A stretch of 64,000 nt of DNA, taken from NCBI RefSeq assembly GCF_036231355.1, contig NZ_CP109496.1, positions 2,232,001 to 2,296,000 of the forward strand, given 5' to 3'. The position numbers and the translations under genes were made by a program. The DNA comes from Streptomyces sp. NBC_01431. GTDB lineage: Bacteria > Actinomycetota > Actinomycetes > Streptomycetales > Streptomycetaceae. The number at the start of each line of letters is the position of its first letter. Position 1 is the first letter of the stretch. The notes beneath the pieces are model-generated. The model did not search any database and was not told where the DNA came from. It worked only from the letters and a program-made list of their open reading frames with translations. Positions 8,446-17,556 of this stretch are shown here, in pieces.

Positions 8446-8491
8446 CGACGCGAGGCCCGCTCCCTCCTTCGAGGGGGCGGGCCTTGCGTCG
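8446..8491. terminator. Bidirectional hairpin terminator
   Basis: CGACGCGAGGCCCGC pairs with GCGGGCCTTGCGTCG with one mismatch across a 16-base loop. It lies between the convergent second protease gene and hflX and can end both transcripts. Confidence 0.75.
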
Positions 8492-8568
8492 TACACACCT
8501 TGCGCCGTGCGGTCCCGCGTCAGCGGAGCCGGCCGCGTGCGGCCTGCCGCTCGGTCGACGCTCGTCCT

Positions 8569-10071
8569 TCAGTGCGCGGCCGGCACATAGGGGGCCAGCT
8601 CGGCGGCGAGCACCTCGTGCACCCGCGCCTTGAGCAGGGTGCCCTCCGCGGTGTGCTCCTCGGAGATCACGTCGCCCTCGGCGTGCGCCCGCGCGACCAG
8701 CTGCCCCTCGGTGTAGGGCACCAGGGCCTCGATCTCGATCTCAGGGCGCGGCAGTTCGGAGTCGATGAGCGCGAGCAGTTCCGCCATGCCTTCGCCCGTG
8801 CGGGCCGAGACCGCGATGGAGTGCCGCTCGATCCGCAGCAGCCGCTGGAGCACGACCGGGTCCGCCGCGTCCGCCTTGTTGATCACCACGATCTCGGGCA
8901 CGTTGACGGCGCCCACATCGCGGATCACCTCACGCACGGCGGCGAGCTGCTCCTCCGGCGCCGGATGCGAGCCGTCCACGACATGCAGGATCAGGTCCGA
9001 ATCCCCGACCTCCTCCATGGTGGAGCGGAACGCCTCGACGAGGTGGTGCGGCAGGTGCCGTACGAATCCGACGGTGTCCGCCAGCGTGTACAGCCGCCCG
9101 CTGGGCGTCTCGGCCCGGCGCACCGTCGGGTCGAGGGTGGCGAACAGCGCGTTCTCCACCAGCACGCCCGCGCCCGTGAGGCGGTTGAGCAGCGAGGACT
9201 TTCCGGCGTTGGTGTAACCGGCGATGGCGACCGAAGGCACCTTGTTGCGGCGCCGCTCCTGGCGCTTGATCTCGCGGCCGGTCTTCATCTCCGCGATCTC
9301 ACGGCGCATCTTCGCCATCTTCTCGCGGATCCGCCGACGGTCCGTCTCGATCTTGGTCTCACCGGGACCACGGGTGGCCATACCGCCGCCACCGCTCGAC
9401 CCGCCGCCGCCCATCTGCCGGGACAGCGACTGACCCCAGCCACGCAGCCGCGGCAGCATGTACTGCATCTGTGCCAGCGAGACCTGCGCCTTGCCCTCAC
9501 GGGACTTGGCGTGCTGGGCGAAGATGTCGAGGATCAGCGCGGTCCGGTCGACCACCTTCACCTTGACGATGTCTTCCAGGTGGATCAGCTGGCCCGGACT
9601 GAGCTCACCGTCGCAGACCACCGTGTCCGCGCCGGATTCGAGCACGATGTCCCGCAGCTCCTGCGCCTTGCCGGAGCCGATGTAGGTGGCTGGGTCGGGC
9701 TTGTCGCGGCGCTGATAGACGCCGTCGAGCACCAGGGCCCCCGCCGTCTCGGCGAGGGCCGCGAGCTCCGCGAGCGAGTTCTCCGCGTCCAGGAGCGTCC
9801 CCGTGGTCCATACGCCGACCAGCACCACGCGCTCCAGGCGCAGCTGCCGGTACTCGACCTCGGTGACGTCTTCGAGCTCGGTGGAGAGGCCCGCCACGCG
9901 CCGCAGCGCGGCACGCTCGGAGCGGTCCAGCTGGTCGCCGTCCCGCGCTCCGTCGATCTCGTGGCTCCAGGCGACGTCCTCTTCCATCAGGGCATCGGCC
10001 CGAAGGCTCTCCGTGCGGTGTGTGTCCGCGAAGCTCTGCTCGTCCTGGGAAGGGGATGAAGAGGAGGTCAT
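8569..10071 (-). CDS. hflX: Ribosome-associated GTPase HflX
   Basis: HflX is a translational GTPase that splits stalled 70S ribosomes under stress. The 500 residues show the N-terminal HflX subdomain (TYIGSGKAQELRD near 130), a glycine-rich loop (residues 221-230) before a basic helical segment of about 250-285, then the G domain: G1 GYTNAGKSS (285-293), G3 DTVGF, and G4 NKAD. The length matches other Streptomyces HflX proteins, which carry a long N-terminal extension. ATG at 10071 has AAGGA in front. It is the first gene of a minus-strand run; its neighbours are M1 peptidase and RSH genes, an order conserved in the genus. Confidence 0.95.
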   Translation of the reverse strand: MTSSSSPSQDEQSFADTHRTESLRADALMEEDVAWSHEIDGARDGDQLDRSERAALRRVAGLSTELEDVTEVEYRQLRLERVVLVGVWTTGTLLDAENSLAELAALAETAGALVLDGVYQRRDKPDPATYIGSGKAQELRDIVLESGADTVVCDGELSPGQLIHLEDIVKVKVVDRTALILDIFAQHAKSREGKAQVSLAQMQYMLPRLRGWGQSLSRQMGGGGSSGGGGMATRGPGETKIETDRRRIREKMAKMRREIAEMKTGREIKRQERRRNKVPSVAIAGYTNAGKSSLLNRLTGAGVLVENALFATLDPTVRRAETPSGRLYTLADTVGFVRHLPHHLVEAFRSTMEEVGDSDLILHVVDGSHPAPEEQLAAVREVIRDVGAVNVPEIVVINKADAADPVVLQRLLRIERHSIAVSARTGEGMAELLALIDSELPRPEIEIEALVPYTEGQLVARAHAEGDVISEEHTAEGTLLKARVHEVLAAELAPYVPAAH

Positions 10072-10258
10072 TGGATCCTTTACGTCGTTGGAATTCCGGA
10101 CCGGAGTCCCCCGCGGGAAATCCGGCTTCGTCGGTCACAACGCGTAATGGACCCGAATGATTCCCGAACGGAATCCGGCCCCGGCGGCGCCGCCGACGTG
10201 AACGATGGTCGCACGGTGTCTCCGGGGCCGTCACCCCGGTTTTCCGGTCCCCGCGCGG

Positions 10259-11722
10259 TCAGGCGTGCTTCGGCGCCTGGCTGTGCCAGTCGGGGTGCCC
10301 CGGCATGGGCGGAGTCTTGGCCCCGTACAGCCATGCCTTGAAGAAGCCGGACAGGTCACGCCCCGCGATCTGCGAGGCCAGCGCGGAGAAGTCGGCGGTC
10401 GTGGCGGTCGAGTCCCGGTGGTCGCGCACCCAGCGGCGTTCGAGGCGGTCGAAGGCCTGCGTCCCGATCTCCTGGCGAAGGGCGTAGAGGACCAGCGCAC
10501 TGCCGTCGTAGACGATCGGCCGGAAGATGCCGATCTTCTGTCCGGGCGCGGCGCGCCGCGGCTCCGCCGGCGGTCCGCCCGCCGCGCGCCAGCCGTCGGA
10601 CTGGGCGTAGGCGTCCCGCATCCGCTTCTCCATGGACCACTTTCCGTGCTCCTCCGCGTACCGCGCCTCGTACCAGGTGGCGTGGCCCTCGTTCAGCCAG
10701 AGGTCCGACCAGGCGCGGGGCGAGACGCTGTCGCCGAACCAGTGGTGCGCCAGCTCGTGCACCATCACCGAGTCGACGTACCACTCGGGGAACTCGGGCC
10801 GCAGGAACAGTGACCGCTCGAACAGCGTCAGCGTCTGCGTCTCCAGCTCGAACCCGGTGTCCGCCCCGGCGATCAGCACCCCGTACGTCTCGAACGGGTA
10901 CCTGCCGACCTGGCGCTCCATCCAGTTGATGTGCGCGGGCGTCTTCTTCAGCCAGCGTTCCAGCTTCGTCTTGTCCGCGGCGGGAACCACATCGCGGATG
11001 GGCAGCCCGTGCGGCCCCTCGCGGTGCAGCACCGCCGAGTGGCCGATCGAGACCTGGGCGAGTTCGGTCGCCATCGGGTGCCTGCTGCGGTACGTCGACA
11101 CGATCTGGCCGCCGTGCCGCTCGCGCCCGCTCGGCACCCCGTTGGCGACGACCGTCACGTCCGGTGGGGCGCTCACGTGGAACGTGAAGAGAGCCTTGTC
11201 GGAGGGGTGGTCGTTGCACGGGAACACCCGGTGCGCGGCGTCGGCCTGATTGGCCATCACCAGGCCGTCGGTGGTCCGCACCCAGCCGCCGTCACGCGCC
11301 CCGTTGGGGTCGCTGGTGTGCCGCACGGTGATCCGCAGCGGTTCACCCGGGTACACCGGGCGCTGCGGGGTGACCACCAGATCCTCGTCGGCGGTCGCGA
11401 ACTCGGCCGGCCGGCCGTTCACTTCGACGCCGTGCACCGTGCCCCGGGCGAAGTCGAGGTTGATCCGGTCGAGCCCGTCCGTCGCGACGGCGTCGATGGT
11501 CGTGACGGCCTCCAACGGCTTCTTGTTGTCCCCGAGATAGGTGAACCCGATGTCGTACGCGAGCACGTCGTACCCGGGGTTGCCCAGGTTGGGGAAGAGC
11601 GGATCGCCGATGCCCAGTGGCATGGGGGCGGGCAGGGCTGCGGCCACGACGGACGCTGCGGCGGCGACCAGCAGCACGGCACGCAGCAGGCGGGGGTGGC
11701 GGGGGCGCGGGGTGGGCGGCAT
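10259..11722 (-). CDS. M1 family zinc metallopeptidase (aminopeptidase N-like), secreted
   Basis: This 487-residue protein begins with a basic stretch and a hydrophobic signal segment (residues 10-34), so it is probably exported or anchored. The zinc site is HELAHH at 322-327 with the third ligand Glu345 in NEGHATW, the arrangement of M1 aminopeptidases (gluzincins). The N-terminal beta-rich domain is present. The long C-terminal helical domain of aminopeptidase N is missing, as is usual for this short actinobacterial subgroup. The GAMEN exopeptidase motif is replaced by GADTGFELET, so whether it acts as an aminopeptidase is not sure. No good ribosome site is seen at 11722, so the start is tentative. 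Confidence 0.85.
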   Translation of the reverse strand: MPPTPRPRHPRLLRAVLLVAAAASVVAAALPAPMPLGIGDPLFPNLGNPGYDVLAYDIGFTYLGDNKKPLEAVTTIDAVATDGLDRINLDFARGTVHGVEVNGRPAEFATADEDLVVTPQRPVYPGEPLRITVRHTSDPNGARDGGWVRTTDGLVMANQADAAHRVFPCNDHPSDKALFTFHVSAPPDVTVVANGVPSGRERHGGQIVSTYRSRHPMATELAQVSIGHSAVLHREGPHGLPIRDVVPAADKTKLERWLKKTPAHINWMERQVGRYPFETYGVLIAGADTGFELETQTLTLFERSLFLRPEFPEWYVDSVMVHELAHHWFGDSVSPRAWSDLWLNEGHATWYEARYAEEHGKWSMEKRMRDAYAQSDGWRAAGGPPAEPRRAAPGQKIGIFRPIVYDGSALVLYALRQEIGTQAFDRLERRWVRDHRDSTATTADFSALASQIAGRDLSGFFKAWLYGAKTPPMPGHPDWHSQAPKHA

Positions 11723-11870
11723 GCACTACCGCTACCAGGGCGACGGCCGGCCGCCACGGCAACTCGCGTCGGGCCACTCGAACGAGGGGGCAGCGGGCGG
11801 AGTACGCGGGGAGGGGCAGGCGGATGTCAGTTCAGGGTGGCGGCCGGCCATGCCGGGCGCCCGGCCCCTG

Positions 11871-13955
11871 TCATCCCGCGGCCGCCGGATGCTGCGCCCG
11901 GCTCACGTCGTACACCCCCGGCACGTCGCGCATGGCCCGCATGAGGGCGGGCAGACCGGCGGCGTCCGGGAGTTGGAGGGTGTAGGTGTGCCGGACCCGT
12001 TGCTCGCTGGGAGGCTCCACGGTCGCCGAGACGACGGCCGCGTCCGCGGTGGCGATGGCCTCCGTGAGGTCGGCCAAAAGGCGCGGGCGGCCGAAGGCCT
12101 CGGCGACCAGGGTCACCCTGCATTCCGCCGCGTCCCCCCACCGGACCTCCACGGGCGCCCGTCCCACCGACTTCATGCGCGCGACGGCCGGACACTCCTG
12201 GCGGTGGACGGTCACCGCCGACCCGCGCACGGAGAATCCGGTGACCGCGTCCGGCGGTACGGGCGTGCAGCAACCCGCGAGCCGTACCCGCACATCCGGA
12301 AGGTCGGTCATCGCGTTGGCCGCCGTCCGCCGGTCGGCGGGCACGTTGACCTGCGGCCGGGGCGCGGCGGCCGGAACCGTGGCGCCCTCCGGGTGGGCGG
12401 CCAGCCAGCCGCTGATCGCGATCCGCGCGGCCGGGGTCCTGGCGTGGTCGAGCCAGTCGGACGACGGCCCCGACGACGCGTCCTGCGCGAGCAGCAGCTG
12501 CACGGTGTCGCCGTCGCTCAGCACCGTACTCAGCGTCGCCAGGCGGCCGTTGACACGGGCCCCGATGCAGCCGTGGGCCTCCTCCCCGTACTGCGCGTAG
12601 GCGGCGTCGACACAGCTCGCACCGGCCGGCAGACCGAGGGTGCGGCCGTCGGCGCCGTAGACGGTGATCTCGCTGTCCTCGGCCAGCTCTTCGCGCAGGG
12701 AGGACCAGAACGTGTCGGGGTCGGGCGCGTTCTGCTGCCAGTCGAGGAGACGGGAGAGCCAGCCGGGCCGGGTCGGGTCCTCGCGTTCGTCCCCGTTCTG
12801 CTGCGGCCCGTCGCCGGGGGCCGCCGTATAGGGGTTGCCGAGTGCGACGACTCCGGCCTCGGCGACCTTGTGCATCTGGTGCGTACGGATGAGGACTTCG
12901 GCGACGGCGCCGTCCGGGCCGACGACGGCGGTGTGCAGCGACTGGTACAGGTTGAACTTCGGGGCCGCGATGAAGTCCTTGAACTCCGAGATGACCGGCG
13001 TGAAACAGGTGTGCAGCTCGCCCAGGACCGCATAGCAGTCGGCGTCCTCGGCGACCAGGACGAGGAGGCGGCCGAAGTCGGTGCCGCGCAGTTCCCCGCG
13101 TTTGAGCTGCACCCGGTGCACGGAGACGAAGTGGCGTGGCCTGATGAGGACTTCGGCGTTGATGCCGGCCTCGCGCAGCACCGCGCGGACGCTGTCGGCG
13201 ATCGCGGTGAGCGGGTCGACGGTGCCGGAGTTGGCCGCGATCAGGGCGCGGGTTCGTTCGTACTCCTCGGGGTGCAGGATCGCGAAGACCAGGTCCTCCA
13301 GCTCGGACTTGAGGGCCTGCACCCCGAGGCGTTCGGCGAGCGGGATGAGAACGTCCCTGGTCACCTTGGCGATCCGGGCCTGCTTCTCAGGGCGCATCAC
13401 GCCCAGGGTGCGCATGTTGTGCAGCCGGTCGGCGAGTTTGATCGACATCACGCGTACGTCGTCGCCGGTGGCGACCAGCATCTTGCGGAAGGTCTCCGGC
13501 TCGGCGGCCGCGCCGTAGTCGACCTTCTCCAACTTGGTGACGCCGTCGACCAGATAGGTGACTTCCTCGCCGAACTCGGCCCGTACCTGGTCGAGCGTCA
13601 CTTCGGTGTCCTCGACGGTGTCGTGGAGGAGGGAGGCGGTCAACGTCGTTGTCTCGGCGCCGAGTTCGGCGAGGATCAGCGTCACTGCGAGAGGATGCGT
13701 GATGTACGGCTCGCCGCTCTTGCGGAACTGCCCGCGATGGGACGTTTCGGCAAGGACGTACGCACGGTGCAGCACGGCCAGGTCGGCGTCGGGGTGGTGG
13801 GCGCGGTGCGCGTCGGCCACGTGGCCGATGGCATCGGGCAGCCGGTCCCGGGGAACGGGTCCCAGCAGCGCTGCGCGGCCCAGTCTGCGGAGGTCGATCC
13901 GGGGGCGGCCGCGTCTGCGACTGTGAGCACCAGGATTCGTGGCCTCTGCACTCAT
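11871..13955 (-). CDS. rshA: RelA/SpoT homologue with degenerate synthetase domain (RshA type)
   Basis: This RSH protein of 694 residues starts at ATG 13955 behind GGAGG. The HD hydrolase half looks intact (YITHPLAVTLILAEL, LLHDTVEDT, KLADRLHNMRTL). The synthetase half keeps EFKDFIAAPKFNLYQSLHTAVVGP and EVLIRT, but the usual RxKxxYS segment reads RPRHFVSVHR and the catalytic-Asp strand reads TDFGRLLVLV. It has TGS (EITVYGADGRTL), zinc-finger-like RLAGCCTPV and ACT (CRVTLVAEAFGRPRLL) regulatory domains. It corresponds by position to RshA of S. coelicolor, which is distinct from the main RelA encoded elsewhere. It probably hydrolyses (p)ppGpp; synthesis is uncertain from the motif changes. Confidence 0.88.
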   Translation of the reverse strand: MSAEATNPGAHSRRRGRPRIDLRRLGRAALLGPVPRDRLPDAIGHVADAHRAHHPDADLAVLHRAYVLAETSHRGQFRKSGEPYITHPLAVTLILAELGAETTTLTASLLHDTVEDTEVTLDQVRAEFGEEVTYLVDGVTKLEKVDYGAAAEPETFRKMLVATGDDVRVMSIKLADRLHNMRTLGVMRPEKQARIAKVTRDVLIPLAERLGVQALKSELEDLVFAILHPEEYERTRALIAANSGTVDPLTAIADSVRAVLREAGINAEVLIRPRHFVSVHRVQLKRGELRGTDFGRLLVLVAEDADCYAVLGELHTCFTPVISEFKDFIAAPKFNLYQSLHTAVVGPDGAVAEVLIRTHQMHKVAEAGVVALGNPYTAAPGDGPQQNGDEREDPTRPGWLSRLLDWQQNAPDPDTFWSSLREELAEDSEITVYGADGRTLGLPAGASCVDAAYAQYGEEAHGCIGARVNGRLATLSTVLSDGDTVQLLLAQDASSGPSSDWLDHARTPAARIAISGWLAAHPEGATVPAAAPRPQVNVPADRRTAANAMTDLPDVRVRLAGCCTPVPPDAVTGFSVRGSAVTVHRQECPAVARMKSVGRAPVEVRWGDAAECRVTLVAEAFGRPRLLADLTEAIATADAAVVSATVEPPSEQRVRHTYTLQLPDAAGLPALMRAMRDVPGVYDVSRAQHPAAAG

Positions 13956-14114
13956 GGGGCACCTCCGGCAGCATCGACCGGTGGTGGAGGGACCGGCGTG
14001 CCCCTCCGGACCGGTGCTTGATGCTACCGAGCCCACCACGTGGCGCAGTCCCGCTCTCGCTCAGCGTGAAACGGATCACCCATTCGAGCGAAGATGCACG
14101 ACACGACTGTTTCG

Positions 14115-14138
14115 ATCCTGAACCGGAACGATCAGGAT
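14115..14138 (-). terminator. Possible hairpin terminator after dapF
   Basis: ATCCTGA pairs perfectly with TCAGGAT around a ten-base loop, about 40 bases after the dapF stop. The stem is only seven pairs and has no U-tract, so this is a weak candidate. Confidence 0.35.
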
Positions 14139-14177
14139 GCGGCGGGCTGCTCGGGCAGGCCGGTGGGGGGCGGCCGG

Positions 14178-15041
14178 TCAGCCGGTCAGGAGCGACGGTT
14201 CGATGACCCCTTCGGCGACGATCACCGCGGGTCCGGTCATCTCGATCTGACCGTCCGGGTACTCGGTGATGACCAGGGTGCCGCCCGGCAGGTCCACCGT
14301 GTACGTAGCCGGGGTGCCGGTGACCGCGGGGTCGACGCCGTCCCGGCGCGCGGCGGCGACGGCGACCGCGCAGGCACCGGTGCCGCAGGAGCGGGTCTCC
14401 CCCGCGCCGCGCTCGTGGACCCGCATGGCCACGTGCCCAGGGCCGCGGTCCACGACGAACTCGATGTTCACGCCGTCCGGATACACATCCGAGGGGGCGA
14501 AGGGCGGCACCGAGCGCAGCTCTCCCGCGTGATCCAGGTCGGCCACGAAGGCGACGGCGTGCGGATTGCCCATGTTCACGTTGCGCGCGGGCCAGCTGCG
14601 GCCGTCCACCGTGACCGTGACGCTCTCCTCGGGGAGCAGGGCGCGACCCATGGAGACGGTGACCTCTCCGCCCTTGGCGAGGTGCACCTTCTTGACGCCG
14701 CCGCGGGTGGCGACGGCGAGGTCGCCCGGTTCCACGAGCCCCGCGCGCTGCAGGTAGGCGGCGAAGACGCGGACTCCGTTGCCGCACATCTCGGCGATCG
14801 AGCCGTCGCTGTTGCGGTAGTCCATGAACCACTCGGCCTCGCCGGCCATGTCCTTGGCCTCCGGATGTGCGGCGCTGCGCACCGCATGGAGCACTCCGTC
14901 GCCACCGATACCGGCCCGGCGGTCGCAGAGCCTGGCGACGGCGGAGGCGGGCAGGTCGATGACGTTGTCCGGGTCCGGGACGATCACGAAGTCGTTCTCG
15001 GTCCCGTGGCCCTTGAGGAAGGCGAGCGGCGAGGTGTTCAC
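14178..15041 (-). CDS. dapF: Diaminopimelate epimerase
   Basis: DapF interconverts LL- and meso-diaminopimelate for lysine and peptidoglycan synthesis in the cytoplasm. The 287-residue protein has both catalytic cysteines: Cys86 in EMCGNG and Cys219 in SCGTG. The N-terminal KGHGTENDFVIVPD and the NPHAVAFV block are typical. Streptomyces walls contain LL-DAP, so the enzyme supplies meso-DAP chiefly for lysine. Length and architecture are standard. It lies between rshA and a membrane protein gene in the conserved hflX-dapF-miaA-miaB block, although each neighbour is separated by more than 80 bases. Confidence 0.97.
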   Translation of the reverse strand: MNTSPLAFLKGHGTENDFVIVPDPDNVIDLPASAVARLCDRRAGIGGDGVLHAVRSAAHPEAKDMAGEAEWFMDYRNSDGSIAEMCGNGVRVFAAYLQRAGLVEPGDLAVATRGGVKKVHLAKGGEVTVSMGRALLPEESVTVTVDGRSWPARNVNMGNPHAVAFVADLDHAGELRSVPPFAPSDVYPDGVNIEFVVDRGPGHVAMRVHERGAGETRSCGTGACAVAVAAARRDGVDPAVTGTPATYTVDLPGGTLVITEYPDGQIEMTGPAVIVAEGVIEPSLLTG

Positions 15042-15127
15042 GCGTCAATCGTACGGGGGCGCACTGACACTCGGCCGGACGGCTGTCCCGGGCCGTGATC
15101 CAAAAGCTCTGACTGCTGGTCGCCCGC

Positions 15128-15706
15128 TCAGCGGAGCCGGGCGACGCGCCAGACGGCGAGCGCGACGAGCGCGCAGCCGACGCCCACGTACACGGCGACG
15201 ACCCGCCAGTCGGGGCGGTCGCCGGACCCTCTGCCGGGCAGCCCCGGCCAGGTGTGGCCGACCCGGCGGGCCGCCATCATGCCCCAGCCCGCGGCGCAGC
15301 AGCTGATGAGGAGGCCCAGCATGGCCACGACCGGTCCGCCGTCGCCGAACTCGAAGGCCAGGGGGAAGGCGAACATGAGCGAGCCGAGTGCCGCGAGCAT
15401 CACGATCGGAGCGAGCTGCCAGATCCTCAGGCGGCGCTGGGGCCGCAGTTCGACCTCGACCTCACCGCCGTCGGAGAGGGCTCCCACAGAGCCGTCCTCC
15501 GGTCCGTCCGGACTGAGCCCGGACGTGCCGAGCACGGTGGGCCCCAGCGTGGCGGAGGGCGCCTCCCCGGAGCGTCCGGCATCGGAGGTGCCTTCTGCGG
15601 CTTCCACTTCGGAAACCTCCGGGGACGGTGAACCGGGTTCCGTCGAGCGCGGGAGCGCGGCGTCCTCCCGCGCTCCTTGCTCTGTGTCGCGAGGGCCGGC
15701 CTCCAT
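15128..15706 (-). CDS. Membrane protein of unknown function
   Basis: I do not recognise a family. The 192-residue form starts at ATG 15706 (GGGAGG ten bases upstream; a GTG two codons earlier is also possible). Residues 1-90 are acidic and rich in Ser, Pro, Gly and Glu, and look disordered. The C-terminal 100 residues contain three membrane segments: APIVMLAALGSLMFAFPLAF, VVAMLGLLISCCAAGWGMMA and VVAVYVGVGCALVALAVW. The arrangement suggests a cytoplasmic or external flexible domain on a small membrane anchor. It lies between miaA and dapF; in other Streptomyces a similar hypothetical protein occupies this place, which is memory and not a search. Confidence 0.7.
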   Translation of the reverse strand: MEAGPRDTEQGAREDAALPRSTEPGSPSPEVSEVEAAEGTSDAGRSGEAPSATLGPTVLGTSGLSPDGPEDGSVGALSDGGEVEVELRPQRRLRIWQLAPIVMLAALGSLMFAFPLAFEFGDGGPVVAMLGLLISCCAAGWGMMAARRVGHTWPGLPGRGSGDRPDWRVVAVYVGVGCALVALAVWRVARLR

Positions 15707-15813
15707 CGCCACGCGCCCTCCCAACTCGGACTCCACTGGTCGATCGAAGTTTGATGATGGCACGCGCGACAGGGCCGCAATGACCGGCGGAGCGTCCCGA
15801 TGCCATCACGTGA

Positions 15814-16758
15814 TCAGGCTGTGACCGCTCGTTCGACCAACGCCAGCGCCTGCTGCGGGAGTTCCCCTCGATGCTCCGCGGCACCGCTCAACCAGTGGAC
15901 GCGAGGATCGCGCCGAAACCACGAGTCCTGGCGGCGCGCGAAGCGTTTGGTGGCGCGTACGGTTTCGGCGCGCGCCTCGTCGTCGGTGCACTCGCCGGCG
16001 AACGCCGCGAGAACCTGCTGGTAGCCGAGTGCACGTGACGCCGTACGCCCGTCGCGCAGCCCGCGCTCCTCCAGTGCCCGCACCTCGTCGAGCAGGCCCG
16101 CCTCCCACATCCGGTCGACGCGCACGCTGATCCGCTCGTCGAGCTCGGGCCGGCCGACGTCCACGCCGATCTGCACCGTGTCGTACAACGACTCGTGCCC
16201 GGGGAGATTGGCCGTGAACGGCTGCCCGGTGATCTCGATCACTTCGAGCGCGCGCACGATCCGGCGGCCGTTGCTGGCGAGGATCGCGCGCGCCGCTTCG
16301 GGGTCGGCGGCCGCCAGTCGTGCGTGCAGGGCGCCGGAGCCCCGTTCGTCCAGTTCGCGCTCCAGGCGGGCGCGAACCGCGGGGTCGGTGCCGGGGAATT
16401 CGAGGACGTCGATCGCCGCGCGCACGTACAGCCCGGAACCGCCGACCAGGACGGGGGTGCGTCCCTCCGCGAGCAGCCGATCGATCTCGGTGCGGGCGAG
16501 CTTCTGATAGGCGGCGACGTTCGCCGGTTCCGTGACGTCCCAGATGTCGAGGAGGTGGTGCGGGACGTCGCCGCGTTCTTCGGGCGTCAGCTTGGCGGTA
16601 CCGATGTCCATCCCTCGGTAGAGCTGCATGGAGTCGGCGTTGACGACCTCGCCGCCGAGCTGCTGGGCGAGGAAGACACCCAGATCGGACTTTCCGGCCG
16701 CGGTCGGACCGACGACGGCGATGACCCGCGGGGCGGGAGCTGCACTTCTCACCGTCAC
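15814..16758 (-). CDS. miaA: tRNA dimethylallyltransferase
   Basis: MiaA transfers a dimethylallyl group to N6 of A37 in tRNAs that read codons beginning with U, the first step towards ms2i6A. The 314-residue protein has the P-loop GPTAAGKSDLG near the N-terminus, NADSMQLYRGMDIGTAK, GGSGLYVRA and the GYQQVLAAF region near the C-terminus. I chose GTG at 16758 because GGAGG is 11 bases upstream; a second GTG two codons later fits the same homologues. MiaB, encoded about 1.6 kb away on the same strand, carries out the next step (methylthiolation). Confidence 0.95.
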   Translation of the reverse strand: MTVRSAAPAPRVIAVVGPTAAGKSDLGVFLAQQLGGEVVNADSMQLYRGMDIGTAKLTPEERGDVPHHLLDIWDVTEPANVAAYQKLARTEIDRLLAEGRTPVLVGGSGLYVRAAIDVLEFPGTDPAVRARLERELDERGSGALHARLAAADPEAARAILASNGRRIVRALEVIEITGQPFTANLPGHESLYDTVQIGVDVGRPELDERISVRVDRMWEAGLLDEVRALEERGLRDGRTASRALGYQQVLAAFAGECTDDEARAETVRATKRFARRQDSWFRRDPRVHWLSGAAEHRGELPQQALALVERAVTA

Positions 16759-16934
16759 AGTCTCGCAAACCTCCGGGCCCCTCCTCGAACGAGCTACGTG
16801 ACGGGGAACGGCTGGGTTCGTTGGCTGTTGCGAGGTTCCGAACGCCGGTTTGTTGACCGGTGCCGCCGGGCGACGCAATGAGGCGCTCCGGTTGGCACGG
16901 GATTTCGCCTACACGAGTACGCTATGGAGTAGAT

Positions 16935-17219
16935 ATGGGCGTTTTTTCAAGGTTTCGCCGCAAGGCCGCCGAGGCTGTCGCGGAGTCGACCGAGGAAGTC
17001 AAGGCTGCCACTCTGACGGCAGACCCGGAGGCCGAGGTCGATGCCGACACACCGGCGGATTCTCCGGCGGCCGAGGCTTCCGCGGCCTCCGAGGAGGTTT
17101 CGGAGAGCGAAGCGGCGGAACCCGCCGAGTCCGCGGCCGCGGAGGGGGTCGAGATCCCCAAGCAGCAGTCGGCCGAGGAAGCGGCGGACAACGAGGCCGG
17201 CGAGAGCGCCCACAAGTAG
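16935..17219 (+). CDS. Small acidic protein of unknown function
   Basis: This 94-residue protein starts MGVFSRFRRKAAEAV at ATG 16935, with GGAG close in front. After this short basic, possibly amphipathic N-terminus it is almost entirely Glu, Ala, Ser and Asp, with no hydrophobic core and no cysteine, so it is probably disordered. It is followed after 22 bases by the antitoxin-like gene in the same direction and may form an operon with it. I know of no function. The strong compositional bias makes homology searches unreliable, but the good start site and clear strand support a real gene. Confidence 0.65.
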   Translation: MGVFSRFRRKAAEAVAESTEEVKAATLTADPEAEVDADTPADSPAAEASAASEEVSESEAAEPAESAAAEGVEIPKQQSAEEAADNEAGESAHK

Positions 17220-17241
17220 TGCCCACGAGGGAAGGTGCCCC

Positions 17242-17484
17242 ATGGGTTTCCTGGACAATCTGAAAACCAAGCTGGCCCCGGCCAAGGACAAGGTCTCGGA
17301 CCTCGCGCAACAGCACGGGGACAAGATCGACCACGGCTTGGAGAAGGCCGCCAGGCTGGTTGATGAAAAGACCAAGGGCAAGTACAGCGACAAGATCCAG
17401 TCGGGTACGGGCAAGGCCAAGGAAGCCCTGGACCGCATCTCCCACAAGGACGGCGGCGGTACGCCGCCCCCGTCCACTTCCTGA
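17242..17484 (+). CDS. MT0933-like antitoxin family protein
   Basis: The 80-residue protein starts MGFLDNLKTKLAPAKDKV and continues with QHGDKIDHGLEKAARLVDEKTKGKYSDKI, a layout I recognise from the actinobacterial MT0933/Rv0909 antitoxin family (PF14013). It is helical, lysine-rich and charged, with a Pro/Gly/Ser tail. GGAAGG precedes the ATG. In Mycobacterium, Rv0909 pairs with toxin Rv0910; no polyketide-cyclase-like toxin partner is present here, and the upstream neighbour is an acidic protein instead. It may therefore be a stand-alone stress protein rather than a true antitoxin. A strong hairpin follows directly. Confidence 0.72.
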   Translation: MGFLDNLKTKLAPAKDKVSDLAQQHGDKIDHGLEKAARLVDEKTKGKYSDKIQSGTGKAKEALDRISHKDGGGTPPPSTS

Positions 17485-17492
17485 ACCACCCG

Positions 17493-17535
17493 CGCCGGAG
17501 GGCCGTGGAGCTGCCCGCTCCACGGCCCTCCGGCG
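17493..17535. terminator. Strong bidirectional hairpin terminator
   Basis: CGCCGGAGGGCCGTGGAGC is followed by a five-base loop and its exact complement, giving a 19-pair stem. It lies between the convergent antitoxin-like gene and the extradiol-dioxygenase-like gene and can serve both strands. Confidence 0.85.
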
Positions 17536-17556
17536 TGTTCGGGACGTGTCCGGGTT

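Noticed and set aside
10072..10258. Possible small gene between hflX and the M1 peptidase gene
   Set aside because: The only open frame has no ribosome site and a composition like antisense shadows; the inverted repeats there are short.
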